A stretch of DNA of 64,000 bases from Planctobacterium marinum (lineage in GTDB: Bacteria > Pseudomonadota > Gammaproteobacteria > Enterobacterales > Alteromonadaceae). Where the stretch lies: positions 2,356,001 through 2,420,000 of the forward strand of contig NZ_AP027272.1 of the NCBI RefSeq assembly GCF_036322805.1. Direction: 5' to 3'. A program made the translations under genes and the position numbers. The notes under the pieces are model-generated. The model saw only the letters and a program-made list of their open reading frames with translations. It made no database searches and was not told where the DNA came from. Of the stretch, positions 24,246 through 32,624 are shown one piece after another. Each line of letters starts with the position of its first letter. The first letter of the stretch is position 1.

Positions 24246-26042
24246 TTACTCCTGTGCAGCTTGTGGTTGAAACAGCAGGTGGAAGTTCACCGGCACGGCA
24301 TAGCTGATTGAAGCAAGGCCCGCCAATTCTTTAAGCGTTTCGATACCTGCGTCCAGGTTAAAGTCTGTAGCGTTGATGATGATGGGCTGAGTATTTACCA
24401 CCAGTAAACTACCGCTATTTAACTTGCTGACGCGCAAGCTGGCAGAGACCGCAACTGATAGACCATGCATATTGAGCAGGGCTTCAACAGTTAAAAACTC
24501 ACTGGTACCCACAGCCATAGCGCTGATTTGCTCGGCATCGAAACTGAGTAGTACTTCGGTCTCACTGAATGTCGCAGTGTCAAACAGGTGTTCTCGCATG
24601 CGCTGGTCACGTGTTGCAATGCCTGTGTCGACACTGTCCAGGCTAATTCTCAAACTAGCATCACCCTGAGTGGTTAACTCTCCAGCTATTTCAGTGAAAG
24701 TATGACTTTCCAGAGTATGGAGTTTTTTCGTTGAAACGAACCACAGTGCAGAGTTAGCCGAATCAAGTTGGTAATCCTGCGGTTCACCCGTCATGGTATC
24801 AAACACCCTGATGTCGATAACTTCTGCCAGGGATTCACTGTTACCATCACTGACAGTCAGTTGTACTTGATAGTCTCCAGGCTCCGTAAAAATATGAGTG
24901 GCTTCACTGGTTGTTGCAGTGCCACCATCACCAAAAGTCCAATTAAAGGTTATGGGGTCGTTATCGGCATCAGAGGAATCACTACCTGAAAAGTTCACCG
25001 TCAGTGGTGCATTACCGGAAGTTTCCGATACAGATACAATGGCAACGGGTGGGGTATTTGGAGGTGGTGCTACACCATCACAAAAACCACTTAACGAAGG
25101 AATGGTTACGTCTCCTTGATTGTTATCTTTTTGGGCATTAAAGCCAAACTCAACGAAATTACCTGGTGAAATAGTGCTGTTGTAACTGGCATTGCTAATG
25201 GTGTAAGGATTGTTACCAGTATACGCAGAGTTCCAAGTTCCGGTTACCATGGTATTGTCTGAAAAAGCCATGATCACTGTCCATGAATTAGCGGTATTGG
25301 GGCTTTGATTGGTTATGCGTACCTTGCCGGTGAAGCCTGAATTCCACTCGTGCTCAACAAAAAATTCGCACATGCCGTTTTCAGGCTCGGGCTCTGTGGC
25401 AACAATGGTAACGCTAGCCGGAGATGATTCGCCATTGTCATCAACGACGGTGAGCTGTACCTGATAACTGCCAGCGCTTTCGTATGTATGAGAGGTTTCA
25501 GCACCGCTGCCAGATTGCCCATCACCAAAATTCCAATGCCACTGGGATATCTCACTATTTTGAGATACCGAAGAAGCGCCATTAAAAGTAACCGTAAGCG
25601 GAATTTGGCCCTCTACAACATCTTGTTCGATGACGGCTTCCGGTGCCATTACAACACTATCAGTATCACAAACACCGGACAGGATTGGGCTCTCAGCATT
25701 TACTCCTGGCGTTCCTTTTTGCGAGTTAAAGCCAAAGGTAACACTGCTTCCTGGGTTAATGGTTTGGTTGTAACTGGCGTTCGTAAAAGTGTAGGGGTTG
25801 CTTCCGGTGAAGCTAGAGTTCCAGGCTCCAGTGACTGTTGAGCCTTGTGAATAGGCCAGTCCCACCTGCCATCCTGTTATGGTTTGCTCTCCATCGTTAG
25901 TTATTTTAACTGAGGAGGTAAAACCTGAGTTCCATTCGTTCTCTACGTTAAATTCACATTGTGCAGCCCAGCCAGAGCTACTTGATACGATACCCATCAA
26001 TAATAAGCATCGAATACCTGAAGGCTTTTTCGATCCCAACAT
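24246..26042 (-). CDS. Secreted CBM2 - PKD - CBM2 - PKD - YceI protein
   Basis: 598 residues; signal peptide to ~27. CBM2-1 ~28-130 (CEFNVENEWNSGFTSSV, WQVGLAY, GAWNSSF); PKD-1 ~133-217 (WHWNFGDGQSGSG); CBM2-2 ~224-322 (CEFFVEHEWNSGFTGKV); PKD-2 ~333-415 (FNWTFGDGGTATT); YceI ~425-595 (YQLDSANSALWFVSTKK...SLRISLDSVDTGIATRDQRM). Cysteine pairs bracket each CBM2, as in type IIa modules. No catalytic glycosidase domain: the protein seems to bring a quinone/lipid-binding YceI module to a polysaccharide surface. Its YceI domain is paralogous to that of the next gene. The ATG abuts the end of an IS3 element; the CAT target duplication is the start codon itself. The native leader is now >1.3 kb away, and the IS end supplies AGGA (26053-26050) 7 nt upstream as ribosome site. 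Confidence 0.87.
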   Translation of the reverse strand: MLGSKKPSGIRCLLLMGIVSSSSGWAAQCEFNVENEWNSGFTSSVKITNDGEQTITGWQVGLAYSQGSTVTGAWNSSFTGSNPYTFTNASYNQTINPGSSVTFGFNSQKGTPGVNAESPILSGVCDTDSVVMAPEAVIEQDVVEGQIPLTVTFNGASSVSQNSEISQWHWNFGDGQSGSGAETSHTYESAGSYQVQLTVVDDNGESSPASVTIVATEPEPENGMCEFFVEHEWNSGFTGKVRITNQSPNTANSWTVIMAFSDNTMVTGTWNSAYTGNNPYTISNASYNSTISPGNFVEFGFNAQKDNNQGDVTIPSLSGFCDGVAPPPNTPPVAIVSVSETSGNAPLTVNFSGSDSSDADNDPITFNWTFGDGGTATTSEATHIFTEPGDYQVQLTVSDGNSESLAEVIDIRVFDTMTGEPQDYQLDSANSALWFVSTKKLHTLESHTFTEIAGELTTQGDASLRISLDSVDTGIATRDQRMREHLFDTATFSETEVLLSFDAEQISAMAVGTSEFLTVEALLNMHGLSVAVSASLRVSKLNSGSLLVVNTQPIIINATDFNLDAGIETLKELAGLASISYAVPVNFHLLFQPQAAQE

Positions 26043-26082
26043 TGTCCCGTCCTGAAATGTGTTTACACATTTAGGACTTATT

Positions 26083-26484
26083 ATGAGAAACCCAGATAAA
26101 CAACGCGTTAAACGAACTCAACGTGATTACACCTTAGGCTTTAAATTGGCCGTTGTAGCGCAAGTCGAAAAAGGCGACTTCACCTACAAACAAGCTCAAA
26201 AGCACTTTGGCATTCAAGGCCGAAGTACAGTTCTCGTCTGGCTACGAAAGCATGGTAAGCTGGATTGGTCTGAGCCTTTGATGCATTCACTTATGTCTCA
26301 ATCCAACGAAACACCCGCCCAAAAGATTAAGCGTTTAGAACGCGCATTAGCTGATGCTGAACTCAAAATTGATGTTCTGGAAGAGGTAGTAACCCGTGTT
26401 GATAACGAGTGTGGGAGTAACTACAGAAAAAAGTACTACGACAAGCTCTCTGGGCGGGAAAAGTTGAAAAACGAAGAAAGCTAG
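26083..26484 (+). CDS. IS3-family transposase OrfA
   Basis: 133 residues from ATG 26083 (AGGA 6 nt upstream). An HTH_Tnp_1-type domain spans about residues 8-60 (RDYTLGFKLAVVAQVEKGDF, KHFGIQGRSTVLVWLRKHG). It is followed by a leucine-zipper-like coiled coil (IKRLERALADAELKIDVLEEVV), as in IS3-family OrfA proteins that bind terminal repeats and multimerise. A GTG at 26059 in the same frame would start inside the palindrome and is less likely. The product alone usually represses transposition; the fusion with OrfB is the transposase. Confidence 0.92.
   Translation: MRNPDKQRVKRTQRDYTLGFKLAVVAQVEKGDFTYKQAQKHFGIQGRSTVLVWLRKHGKLDWSEPLMHSLMSQSNETPAQKIKRLERALADAELKIDVLEEVVTRVDNECGSNYRKKYYDKLSGREKLKNEES
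26427..26433 (+). promoter_or_regulatory. -1 programmed ribosomal frameshift site A AAA AAG
   Basis: The heptamer AAAAAAG is positioned as A_AAA_AAG in the orfA frame, 49 nt before the orfA stop. Slipping back one base enters the orfB frame, which is then open without stops to 27296. This is the classic signal for making OrfAB in IS3-family elements. A downstream stimulatory structure was not resolved by eye. Confidence 0.8.
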
Positions 26485-27296
26485 CTCGTTGTTGTCGCCT
26501 ATTCGGATTTACACCTCAAGGGCTTTATCAGTGGGTTAAGCGGTTTAACGATAAGCAGCAGAGGCTAATGCCGGTTAAGGACATGGTGCTGTATTGGCGC
26601 CAGTACATGCCGCGGATTGGGACTCGAAAGCTCTACCAACTGATGAAACCAGAGCTTGATAAACTTGGCATTAAGTTGGGGCGTGATGGACTGTTTGATT
26701 ATTTACGCGCAGAAGGCATGTTGGTTAAACCCAAACGTAGTTACACAAAAACAACCGACAGCCGTCACTGGATGAAAAAGCACCCGAATCTACTGAAGGA
26801 CTATCAACCTCAACAGGCTGAGGATGTGCTTGTGAGTGATATTACCTACGTGAAGTCAGATGCGGGTACGCACTATTTATCATTAACAACGGATGCATAT
26901 TCCCGAAAGATAATGGGGTATGAACTCAGCGATGAAATGAAAGCAACAGATGTGGTTAAGGCACTCAATATGAGTATCAAGCATAAGTACTATAACCATC
27001 CAATGATTCATCACTCAGACCGAGGAGTGCAATATTGCTCTGAGGAATATCAGGCTGTCCTGAGAAATCACAACATTACTCCATCTATGACCGATGGTTA
27101 TGATTGCTATCAGAATGCCTTAGCAGAAAGAATCAATGGCATACTAAAGCAGGAGTTCTTGTTGCATCAGTGCAAGAATAGGCGGGAATTAAAGCAACTC
27201 GTGGATGAATCGATATACATCTACAATGAGATGAGGCCGCACTTGAGTTTGGGAATGAAAACACCTAACCAGGTGCATTACGAAAAAGGCCGATAG
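26433..27296 (+). CDS. IS3-family transposase OrfB (made as OrfAB by frameshifting)
   Basis: The catalytic part carries an HTH_21-like N-terminus (MPRIGTRKLYQLMKPEL, LRAEGMLVKPKRSYTKTT) and the rve integrase core with DDE residues in VLVSDITYV (D), IHHSDRGVQYCS (D) and NALAERINGILKQE (E), ending in RPHLSLGMKTPNQVH. This is the IS3 pattern. The first ATG in frame is at 26568, but the frame is open from 26421 and the sequence before it (KLARCCRLFGFTPQGLYQW) looks like genuine transposase, so expression by -1 frameshifting from orfA is expected. It catalyses copy-paste excision and insertion of the element. Confidence 0.93.
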   Translation, partial: VLRQALWAGKVEKRRKLARCCRLFGFTPQGLYQWVKRFNDKQQRLMPVKDMVLYWRQYMPRIGTRKLYQLMKPELDKLGIKLGRDGLFDYLRAEGMLVKPKRSYTKTTDSRHWMKKHPNLLKDYQPQQAEDVLVSDITYVKSDAGTHYLSLTTDAYSRKIMGYELSDEMKATDVVKALNMSIKHKYYNHPMIHHSDRGVQYCSEEYQAVLRNHNITPSMTDGYDCYQNALAERINGILKQEFLLHQCKNRRELKQLVDESIYIYNEMRPHLSLGMKTPNQVHYEKGR

Positions 27297-27346
27297 ATAA
27301 AATCTACCGGCCTGCATAAAACGTCAACGTATTTTAGGACGAGACA

Positions 27347-27828
27347 CATGGCAATTAAACCTATTCAGTTGTTAATAACTGGATCCTATGTCAGGACTTG
27401 GGTTAAAAAAATTATCAAAACTCATACCTATGAGGGGCTGAGTTGTACCTTTATATACTAATAAGGGTATAAATACTGCGCGGATAAATATGGAGAATGT
27501 GGAGGCCAATATTGATTTTTTAGCGTGCATTTAACGATTAATTGTCACTAACCCCAGTAGCGATAAAGGGTGCACTCACTGTTGGTGTAAAAAATTGATT
27601 ACACAATGTGTTTTTGCGCTGTGTTTAGTCAGAACATGAGTACATAATTGTGCAAGTCATTCCCTCAAAATGAGTTTTAAAACTCAATACCTGACTATAA
27701 AAAACAATAACTAAAATACACCTACGCATTCTACTGGTATTGTTCAGTATTTTATTTTTGAGTTGCACGTGTTACCTGTCACACAATACAATCTGTGACA
27801 GGTAACATATTCTGCTGAGGTCCTAACT
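27347..27828. other. Former divergent promoter region between CBM2 operon and MatP-like gene
   Basis: 482 bases without a gene. Before the IS inserted, this DNA sat directly upstream of the minus-strand CBM2 operon; a weak AGG 10 nt from the original ATG context can still be seen (27357-27363 region). It contains an inverted repeat GTGTAA (27585-27590) / TTACAC (27599-27604), AT-rich tracts, and at its right end the 13-bp palindrome described separately. No sigma-70 promoter was assigned with confidence. Confidence 0.6.
27771..27806. promoter_or_regulatory. 13-bp perfect inverted repeat, probable operator of the MatP-like gene
   Basis: GTTACCTGTCACA (27771-27783) is repeated exactly in reverse complement at 27794-27806 after a 10-nt spacer. 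It ends 22 nt before the start codon of the MatP-like gene. The arms contain TGTCAC and GTGACA, the half-sites of the matS consensus (GTGAC..GTCAC), in outward order. No T-run follows, so it is read as an operator or leader hairpin rather than a terminator. Confidence 0.7.
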
Positions 27829-28209
27829 TTGAAAGCATCTGAACTTTTTTCTGTGCAACAGTATTTGCTGCGGGCAGTTTCCCGGCCTTCTTTTTGGTCT
27901 GGTATTGATTATCAAACTAAAAATGATGCGATAGCTTGCTTGCATCAGTTACCCGATGAGTTTGCTGCCTGGCAAGACTGGATTGCCGTCCATTTAAATG
28001 ATGAACAAAAACAAAAGTTAAATAGCTCAATTCGCAAAGCCCGGATGCGCGACAAGGGCAAAAATATCACTGTTTCAAAGCAAGCTCATCAAATGCTAAC
28101 CCTGTTATCGGATGGTGGCAGACTCACCTTGTCTGAGGTTATAGAGCACAATTTGCGCCGCGCTTATCAAAAAAGACTTAAATCAGCAGATAATAAGGAT
28201 GGTGGATGA
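27829..28209 (+). CDS. MatP-like ribbon-helix-helix DNA-binding protein
   Basis: 126 residues from TTG 27829 (GAGG 8 nt upstream). From about residue 35 it follows E. coli MatP (macrodomain Ter organiser): AIACLHQLPDEF..WQDWIAVHL aligns with the AVDVLLSLENEP..NGWIDKHM helix region, KLNSSIRKARMRDKG with the MKQTIRARRKRH segment, NITVSKQAHQMLTLL with the beta strand of the RHH, and GGRLTLSEVIEHNLRRAY with GKTLSETIVQLIEDA. MatP binds matS palindromes in the terminus region and links them through a C-terminal coiled coil. Here that coiled coil is short or missing (only ~15 residues), so it may be a paralogue or a local regulator. The palindrome upstream suggests autoregulation. The assignment comes from memory of the E. 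coli sequence and needs a profile search. Confidence 0.6.
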   Translation: MKASELFSVQQYLLRAVSRPSFWSGIDYQTKNDAIACLHQLPDEFAAWQDWIAVHLNDEQKQKLNSSIRKARMRDKGKNITVSKQAHQMLTLLSDGGRLTLSEVIEHNLRRAYQKRLKSADNKDGG

Positions 28210-28371
28210 AATCAGATGGAAAAAGCGTTTTTTTGCCAGGAATGCCTTTTAATCCTGTCGCCCTTTGAGTAATCTGCCAAGTTCGTATTTGTCAAAAAAG
28301 ACAAATCAACACATAACCATATAATAAAACAACAATAATCAGCTTAAGCTGATGTAACGTGGAAACAAGCA

Positions 28372-30222
28372 ATGAACTCCATAAGTATCCGAGCAAGGCT
28401 TATGTTGAGTGTCGGGGTTGCCGTCTTCGTATTGGTAACTATTAACGGCATCGTCAATTATATGCAGGCCCGTTCTGGCCTGAAAGAAAGTGTCACGGAA
28501 ATCATCGCAAGGACAGGCGAAAACACCACAAGATTCGTTTCAAACTGGTTTAAAGTTAAAAGCCAGATAGTCTCAGGTGCTGCAGAAGCGTTGCAAATGG
28601 GCAATGACATCCAAAATACCGTGCAGCAAGGCCAGTTAGCAGGAAAGTTTGAAGTCATGTACGTGGGAGCCGGAGACGGCAGGATGCTGACTTATCCAGC
28701 GATTAATTTGCCCGCAGATTATGATCCGCGCTCGCGCCCTTGGTATCAACAGGCACAGCAAGCTCGCAAACAAATCGTCACTCCGCCATATCAAGATGCC
28801 AGCTCCGGTAATATCGTGATGACCTTTGCTCAACCTGCGGATGCCGATGTTATCGCTGCCGACGTTGAATTAGGTGATGTCGTGAATGAGGTGCTTGGTG
28901 TCAAAATCGGTGAGTCAGGTTATGCCGCGCTCATTGATGGTGAGGGAAAATTCCTGGTGCACCCGGATAAATCTATGGTAGGTAAATCCTTGTCTAGCAT
29001 GGGGCGTGGTGTTCGCTTAAACAATACAGCTCAAGAAATAGAGATAAAAGACAAAAACTGGCTTGCGGCTACCTTTGAGATTGATGGTGTTGACTGGAAG
29101 TTACTGTTAGCGATGGAAGAGTCTGATGCGATGTCTGGTTTAGGTATGATTGCCTTTACCAACGTGCTGATTTCTGCTGTTACCATCGCCATGGTTGTAT
29201 TGGTTTCTGGTTTCATGATCTCTTATCTGTTACAACCCTTGGTTACGCTGAATAAAGCCATGTCTGATATCTGTAAAGGTGATGCCGATCTTACCCGTCG
29301 TCTGGATGTAGCCAGTAACGATGAAATAGGGCGCTTGAGTCAATCTTTTAACCGCTTTGTTTCTATCATTCACGACCTTGTGGCCGATACCATGACATCG
29401 TCGACACAACTAACGGCCCTGTCAAATTCTGCCAGAGATAATGCGCAAAACAATAACAGCGCGATTCAATTACAACAGTCGGAAATCAGTCAGGTGGCCG
29501 CGGCCATCAATGAAATGTCCACCACTTCATCTCACGTTGCCGACAATGCCACAGATACCGCAACTGCAGCACAAAGTGCCGCGGAAGAGGGGAATAATGG
29601 CATGAAAAACGCGGAAGAAAACAAGATGCGTATGGAGCGCTTAACCAAACAGATTGATGAAACTACCGTTGCTATTAATCGCCTCGACGAACAAGGACAG
29701 CAAATCAACAGCATATTGGCCACAATTCAAGGTATTGCCGAGCAAACCAACTTACTGGCTTTAAATGCTGCCATTGAGGCTGCGCGTGCTGGTGAACAGG
29801 GACGTGGCTTTGCTGTGGTAGCAGATGAGGTTCGGGCCCTGTCAGGTAGAACTCATGAGGCCACTGGCGAAATTCAGAACGTGATAAAAGAGCTTCAGGA
29901 ACAAACACAAAATGCAGTGAGCATCATGGAGGATAGCAAAGCACTTACTGCCGAAACCGGCACAAGCGCTCAGGAAGTGACCAGTAGTTTGATGCGTATT
30001 GCCGAAGCGATTGAGGATATCTCTGGTAGAGCCAATACCATTGCCAACGCATCTCGTGAGCAGTATACCTCAACAGAAGAAATTAATCGTATCGCTACGG
30101 CCATTCACGATGCCTCCAACCAGCTGGCAGAGAATGTTCACCAGGCCACAACGCAGTCAGACGAGTTGCACGTGCTAAGTGAACAGATTGATGGCAACCT
30201 GTCTCGCTTTAAAGTGAACTAA
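28372..30222 (+). CDS. Methyl-accepting chemotaxis protein with periplasmic dCache domain
   Basis: 616 residues. TM1 ~10-28 ([19 protein letters not shown]); periplasmic dCache_1 sensor ~35-260 with [13 protein letters not shown] and the [19 protein letters not shown] signature of amine/carboxylate-binding Cache domains; TM2 ~265-288; HAMP ~290-345; cytoplasmic signalling hairpin from ~380, tip [18 protein letters not shown] at about 458-475, which contacts CheW/CheA. The 'YD.R.RPWY' motif is usual in Cache sensors for small molecules such as amino acids. No C-terminal CheR-docking pentapeptide (the end is LSRFKVN). GGAAAC lies upstream of ATG 28372. It has its own terminator, shared with gpmA. 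Confidence 0.93.
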   Translation: MNSISIRARLMLSVGVAVFVLVTINGIVNYMQARSGLKESVTEIIARTGENTTRFVSNWFKVKSQIVSGAAEALQMGNDIQNTVQQGQLAGKFEVMYVGAGDGRMLTYPAINLPADYDPRSRPWYQQAQQARKQIVTPPYQDASSGNIVMTFAQPADADVIAADVELGDVVNEVLGVKIGESGYAALIDGEGKFLVHPDKSMVGKSLSSMGRGVRLNNTAQEIEIKDKNWLAATFEIDGVDWKLLLAMEESDAMSGLGMIAFTNVLISAVTIAMVVLVSGFMISYLLQPLVTLNKAMSDICKGDADLTRRLDVASNDEIGRLSQSFNRFVSIIHDLVADTMTSSTQLTALSNSARDNAQNNNSAIQLQQSEISQVAAAINEMSTTSSHVADNATDTATAAQSAAEEGNNGMKNAEENKMRMERLTKQIDETTVAINRLDEQGQQINSILATIQGIAEQTNLLALNAAIEAARAGEQGRGFAVVADEVRALSGRTHEATGEIQNVIKELQEQTQNAVSIMEDSKALTAETGTSAQEVTSSLMRIAEAIEDISGRANTIANASREQYTSTEEINRIATAIHDASNQLAENVHQATTQSDELHVLSEQIDGNLSRFKVN

Positions 30223-30243
30223 ATGTGAGCTAACTCAGAAACA

Positions 30244-30273
30244 AAAAAGCCGCTTCATTTGAAGCGGCTTTTC
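30244..30273. terminator. Bidirectional intrinsic terminator (MCP / gpmA)
   Basis: AAAAAGCCGCTTC-ATTT-GAAGCGGCTTTT: an 8-9 bp GC-rich stem with A-run before and T-run after, serving the chemotaxis gene on the plus strand and gpmA on the minus strand. Confidence 0.93.
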
Positions 30274-30288
30274 TATTGTATAGCTCGA

Positions 30289-31035
30289 TTATTTAGACTT
30301 GCCTTGATTCGCAACGGCATCCATCATCTTTTTGATTTCTTCAGGATCGCCAAGGTATTGCTTATTCAGCGGTTTTAAGTTTTCGTCCAACTCATAAACC
30401 AGTGGCACACCTGTCGGGATATTCAACTCCAGCACTTCTTGATCCGACATATCGTCCAGGTACTTAACCAACGCACGTAAGCTATTGCCATGGGCAGCAA
30501 TGATGACTTTCTTACCGCCGCGGATTTCAGGGACGATGGTGTCGTGCCAGTAAGGCAAAACACGGTCGATGGTTAATGCCAAACTTTCCGCTTTTGGCAG
30601 TATGCGTGGATCAATGCCGGCGTAACGCTTGTCATGCGCGGGAAAGCGCTCATCAGATTCTTCCACTGCCGGGGGCGGGATATCAAAACTACGGCGCCAG
30701 ATTTTTACCTGATCTTCACCGTGCTTTTCTGCCGTTTCAGCTTTGTTCAAGCCCGTTAATGCACCATAGTGGCGCTCGTTTAAACGCCAGTGACGCACTA
30801 CAGGAGTGTACAGCTCGTTCATTTCGTCCAGTGCAATCCACAGTGTGCGCATGGCACGAGTTAACACAGAAGTGAAAGCCAGATCAAAGCTGAAACCGTT
30901 TTCCTTTAGCAGCTTACCAGCCATTTTGGCTTGAGCTACGCCAGTATCAGTCAAATCGACATCATGCCAGCCGGTAAAGCGGTTTTCTTTGTTCCATGTG
31001 CTTTCACCATGACGAATAAGTACGAGTTTATACAT
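30289..31035 (-). CDS. gpmA: 2,3-bisphosphoglycerate-dependent phosphoglycerate mutase
   Basis: 248 residues, the standard GpmA length. It converts 3-phosphoglycerate to 2-phosphoglycerate in glycolysis/gluconeogenesis via a phosphohistidine. The catalytic motif is [20 protein letters not shown] (His near residue 9); the second His is in [16 protein letters not shown], and [13 protein letters not shown] carries the acid/base Glu. GTTAAAGGAGACATGTAGATG gives AGGAG upstream of ATG 31035. Cytoplasmic. It stands alone with the bidirectional terminator downstream. Confidence 0.96.
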   Translation of the reverse strand: MYKLVLIRHGESTWNKENRFTGWHDVDLTDTGVAQAKMAGKLLKENGFSFDLAFTSVLTRAMRTLWIALDEMNELYTPVVRHWRLNERHYGALTGLNKAETAEKHGEDQVKIWRRSFDIPPPAVEESDERFPAHDKRYAGIDPRILPKAESLALTIDRVLPYWHDTIVPEIRGGKKVIIAAHGNSLRALVKYLDDMSDQEVLELNIPTGVPLVYELDENLKPLNKQYLGDPEEIKKMMDAVANQGKSK

Positions 31036-31211
31036 CTACATGTCTCCTTTAACACTGAGAGATATTTGGGTTTATTTGGATTTTGTGCGCTTAGTAGGGT
31101 GGCAAGCGGTTGATGCAGCTAGTGTAAACAAAGCCGTTGCTGCTGTCATGGGCTAAATGGCAATTCAGACCAGATAATTTCGAAGGCTACAAGAAATAAA
31201 GTGCATGGAAA

Positions 31212-31252
31212 TAAAACCGCAGCAGTGCCAGCTCTATACTGGTACTGCTGCG
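31212..31252 (-). terminator. Intrinsic terminator of rimK-like gene
   Basis: CGCAGCAGTGCCAG / CTGGTACTGCTGCG (31218-31231 and 31239-31252): a 14-bp stem with one mismatch and a 7-nt loop. On the minus strand it is followed by GTTTTATTT, 13 nt past the stop. Confidence 0.82.
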
Positions 31253-31264
31253 TTATAAAAACCA

Positions 31265-32470
31265 CTAACCGTTACTGTCTCTGGTAACTTCAGTATCGGG
31301 CAAGTCTTGAATTTTAGGTGAACGTTTACGCTGGGCTTTTACTGGCACCATGCCGCGCATGGATTCCAGTTTACCGAAGCAGAGCAATTTGTCTTCTTTC
31401 TCAAGAACACGCTCGGATTTGGGGTTAGGTATCACCTTATTACCACGGTATAACGTCAGTACATTGAGGTCTTTCTCTGACAATCCGATTTCTGCCAGCT
31501 TTTTACCCACATAGTTTGAACCTTCGGGCACATAGATCTCACTTACCCCATAACCTTTACTGACGGTAAGGCGTTGACGAATATCTATTTCCGGGAAATC
31601 CACTTGAGCGGCAATATAATCAATAATGGCACCAGCGATGTCCAGTTGGGTACAGTTTTCAATGCCTTCAAGTCCCGGGGAAGAGTTCACTTCCATGATT
31701 TGTGGCCCGGTAGAGCTCTCAAGCATATCAACACCTGCGACGCGTAAGCCCAGTATCTGTGCTGAACGGATGGCTGCCTGTTCATATTCCTCTGAGAGTT
31801 CCACTTGTTCAGCGCGACCTCCGCGGTGCACATTACTTCTGAACTCCTGACCTTGAGCCACACGGCGCATAGCGGCAACGACGCGATCACCAACCACCAG
31901 AGCTCGAATGTCTTTACCCCGACTCTCCGCCACAAACTTTTGAATAAGTACGTTTTGCTTTTGGCTTTGTAAAAGCTCAATGATGGCTTCCGCTTGTTTT
32001 ACGGTATCTGCCAATAGTACTCCAATGCCTTGAGTACCTTCGATGAGTTTGATTATCACCGGGGCGCCACCAACGCGCTCTATGGCAGGTAAAACATCTT
32101 TTTTGTCGCGCACAAAGGTGGTTTCTGGGATCCCGATATGATGTCTGGCAAGCACTTGTAAACTGCGCAGTTTATCGCGCGAGTTATTGATACCGTGGGC
32201 GGTATTCGCACAGAACACATCCATCTCTTGAAATTGACGAACGACCGCAGTGCCATAATAAGTAATGGAAGCGCCAATTCTTGGCAAAACCGCGTCAAAG
32301 TCGGCGATTTCTTTTTGTTTGTAATACAGGTCGGGGTCACCTTGTTTCAGGTCAATGGCAAACTTCAGTGTATCCAACACCTTTACGTCAAAACCACGGT
32401 CTTTGGCTGCCTCTTTTAATCTTCGAGTGCTGTAAATATTTGGGGAACGGGACAATATTGCCAATTTCAT
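31265..32470 (-). CDS. rimK: RimK-type glutamate ligase with C-terminal RCK_C (TrkA-C) domain
   Basis: 401 residues, ~100 longer than E. coli RimK. Residues 1-295 follow RimK closely (KLAILSRSPNIYSTRRLKEA, DAVLPRIGASITYYGTAVVR, KLIEGTQGIGVLLADT, DIRALVVGDRVVAAMRR, IMEVNSSPGLEGIE), the ATP-grasp enzyme that adds Glu residues to the C-terminus of ribosomal protein S6. The last ~100 residues are an RCK_C domain (SEIYVPEGSNYVGKKLAEIGL, VLTLYRGNKVIPNPKSERVL, DKLLCFG), the ligand-sensing module of K+ channels and transporters, plus a basic tail. This suggests the ligase is controlled by a small ligand such as a nucleotide second messenger, which is inference. Start ATG 32470 (AAGGAG upstream) is preferred to the longer frame from 32497. 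Confidence 0.9.
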   Translation of the reverse strand: MKLAILSRSPNIYSTRRLKEAAKDRGFDVKVLDTLKFAIDLKQGDPDLYYKQKEIADFDAVLPRIGASITYYGTAVVRQFQEMDVFCANTAHGINNSRDKLRSLQVLARHHIGIPETTFVRDKKDVLPAIERVGGAPVIIKLIEGTQGIGVLLADTVKQAEAIIELLQSQKQNVLIQKFVAESRGKDIRALVVGDRVVAAMRRVAQGQEFRSNVHRGGRAEQVELSEEYEQAAIRSAQILGLRVAGVDMLESSTGPQIMEVNSSPGLEGIENCTQLDIAGAIIDYIAAQVDFPEIDIRQRLTVSKGYGVSEIYVPEGSNYVGKKLAEIGLSEKDLNVLTLYRGNKVIPNPKSERVLEKEDKLLCFGKLESMRGMVPVKAQRKRSPKIQDLPDTEVTRDSNG

Positions 32471-32624
32471 AAAGGCTCTCCTTATCAATTTCCACAATGT
32501 TAGATCAGAGTGGTGAAAAAAGTTAGTGGTGTTTACTATTTAATTGAACTTGCTTTCTCATCTAAAGAGCTCCTAAGCTTACACAATTGCAAAGCGCTTG
32601 TTTTATCCACAGATTAATTGGCTA

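Larger units (their letters stand above)
26043..27346 (+). mobile_element. Complete IS3-family insertion sequence, 1304 bp
   Basis: Imperfect terminal inverted repeats start TGTC at both ends: left TGTCCCGTCCTGAAAT (from 26043) and, read inward from 27346, TGTCTCGTCCTAAAAT; 17 of the first 21 positions agree. It is flanked by a 3-bp target duplication CAT (26040-26042 and 27347-27349). It carries orfA, a slippery A-run and orfB with the DDE triad. Both reading frames are intact, so the element looks active or recently active. The identical target duplication also argues for recent insertion. The left end carries AAATGTGT-TT-ACACATTT (26055-26072), a palindrome overlapping the probable transposase control region. 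Confidence 0.95.

Noticed and set aside
27347-27828. Second IS fragment or CRISPR-like repeats in the gene-free stretch next to the IS
   Set aside because: No second set of terminal repeats, no transposase remnants and no regularly spaced repeats; only inverted repeats suited to regulation.
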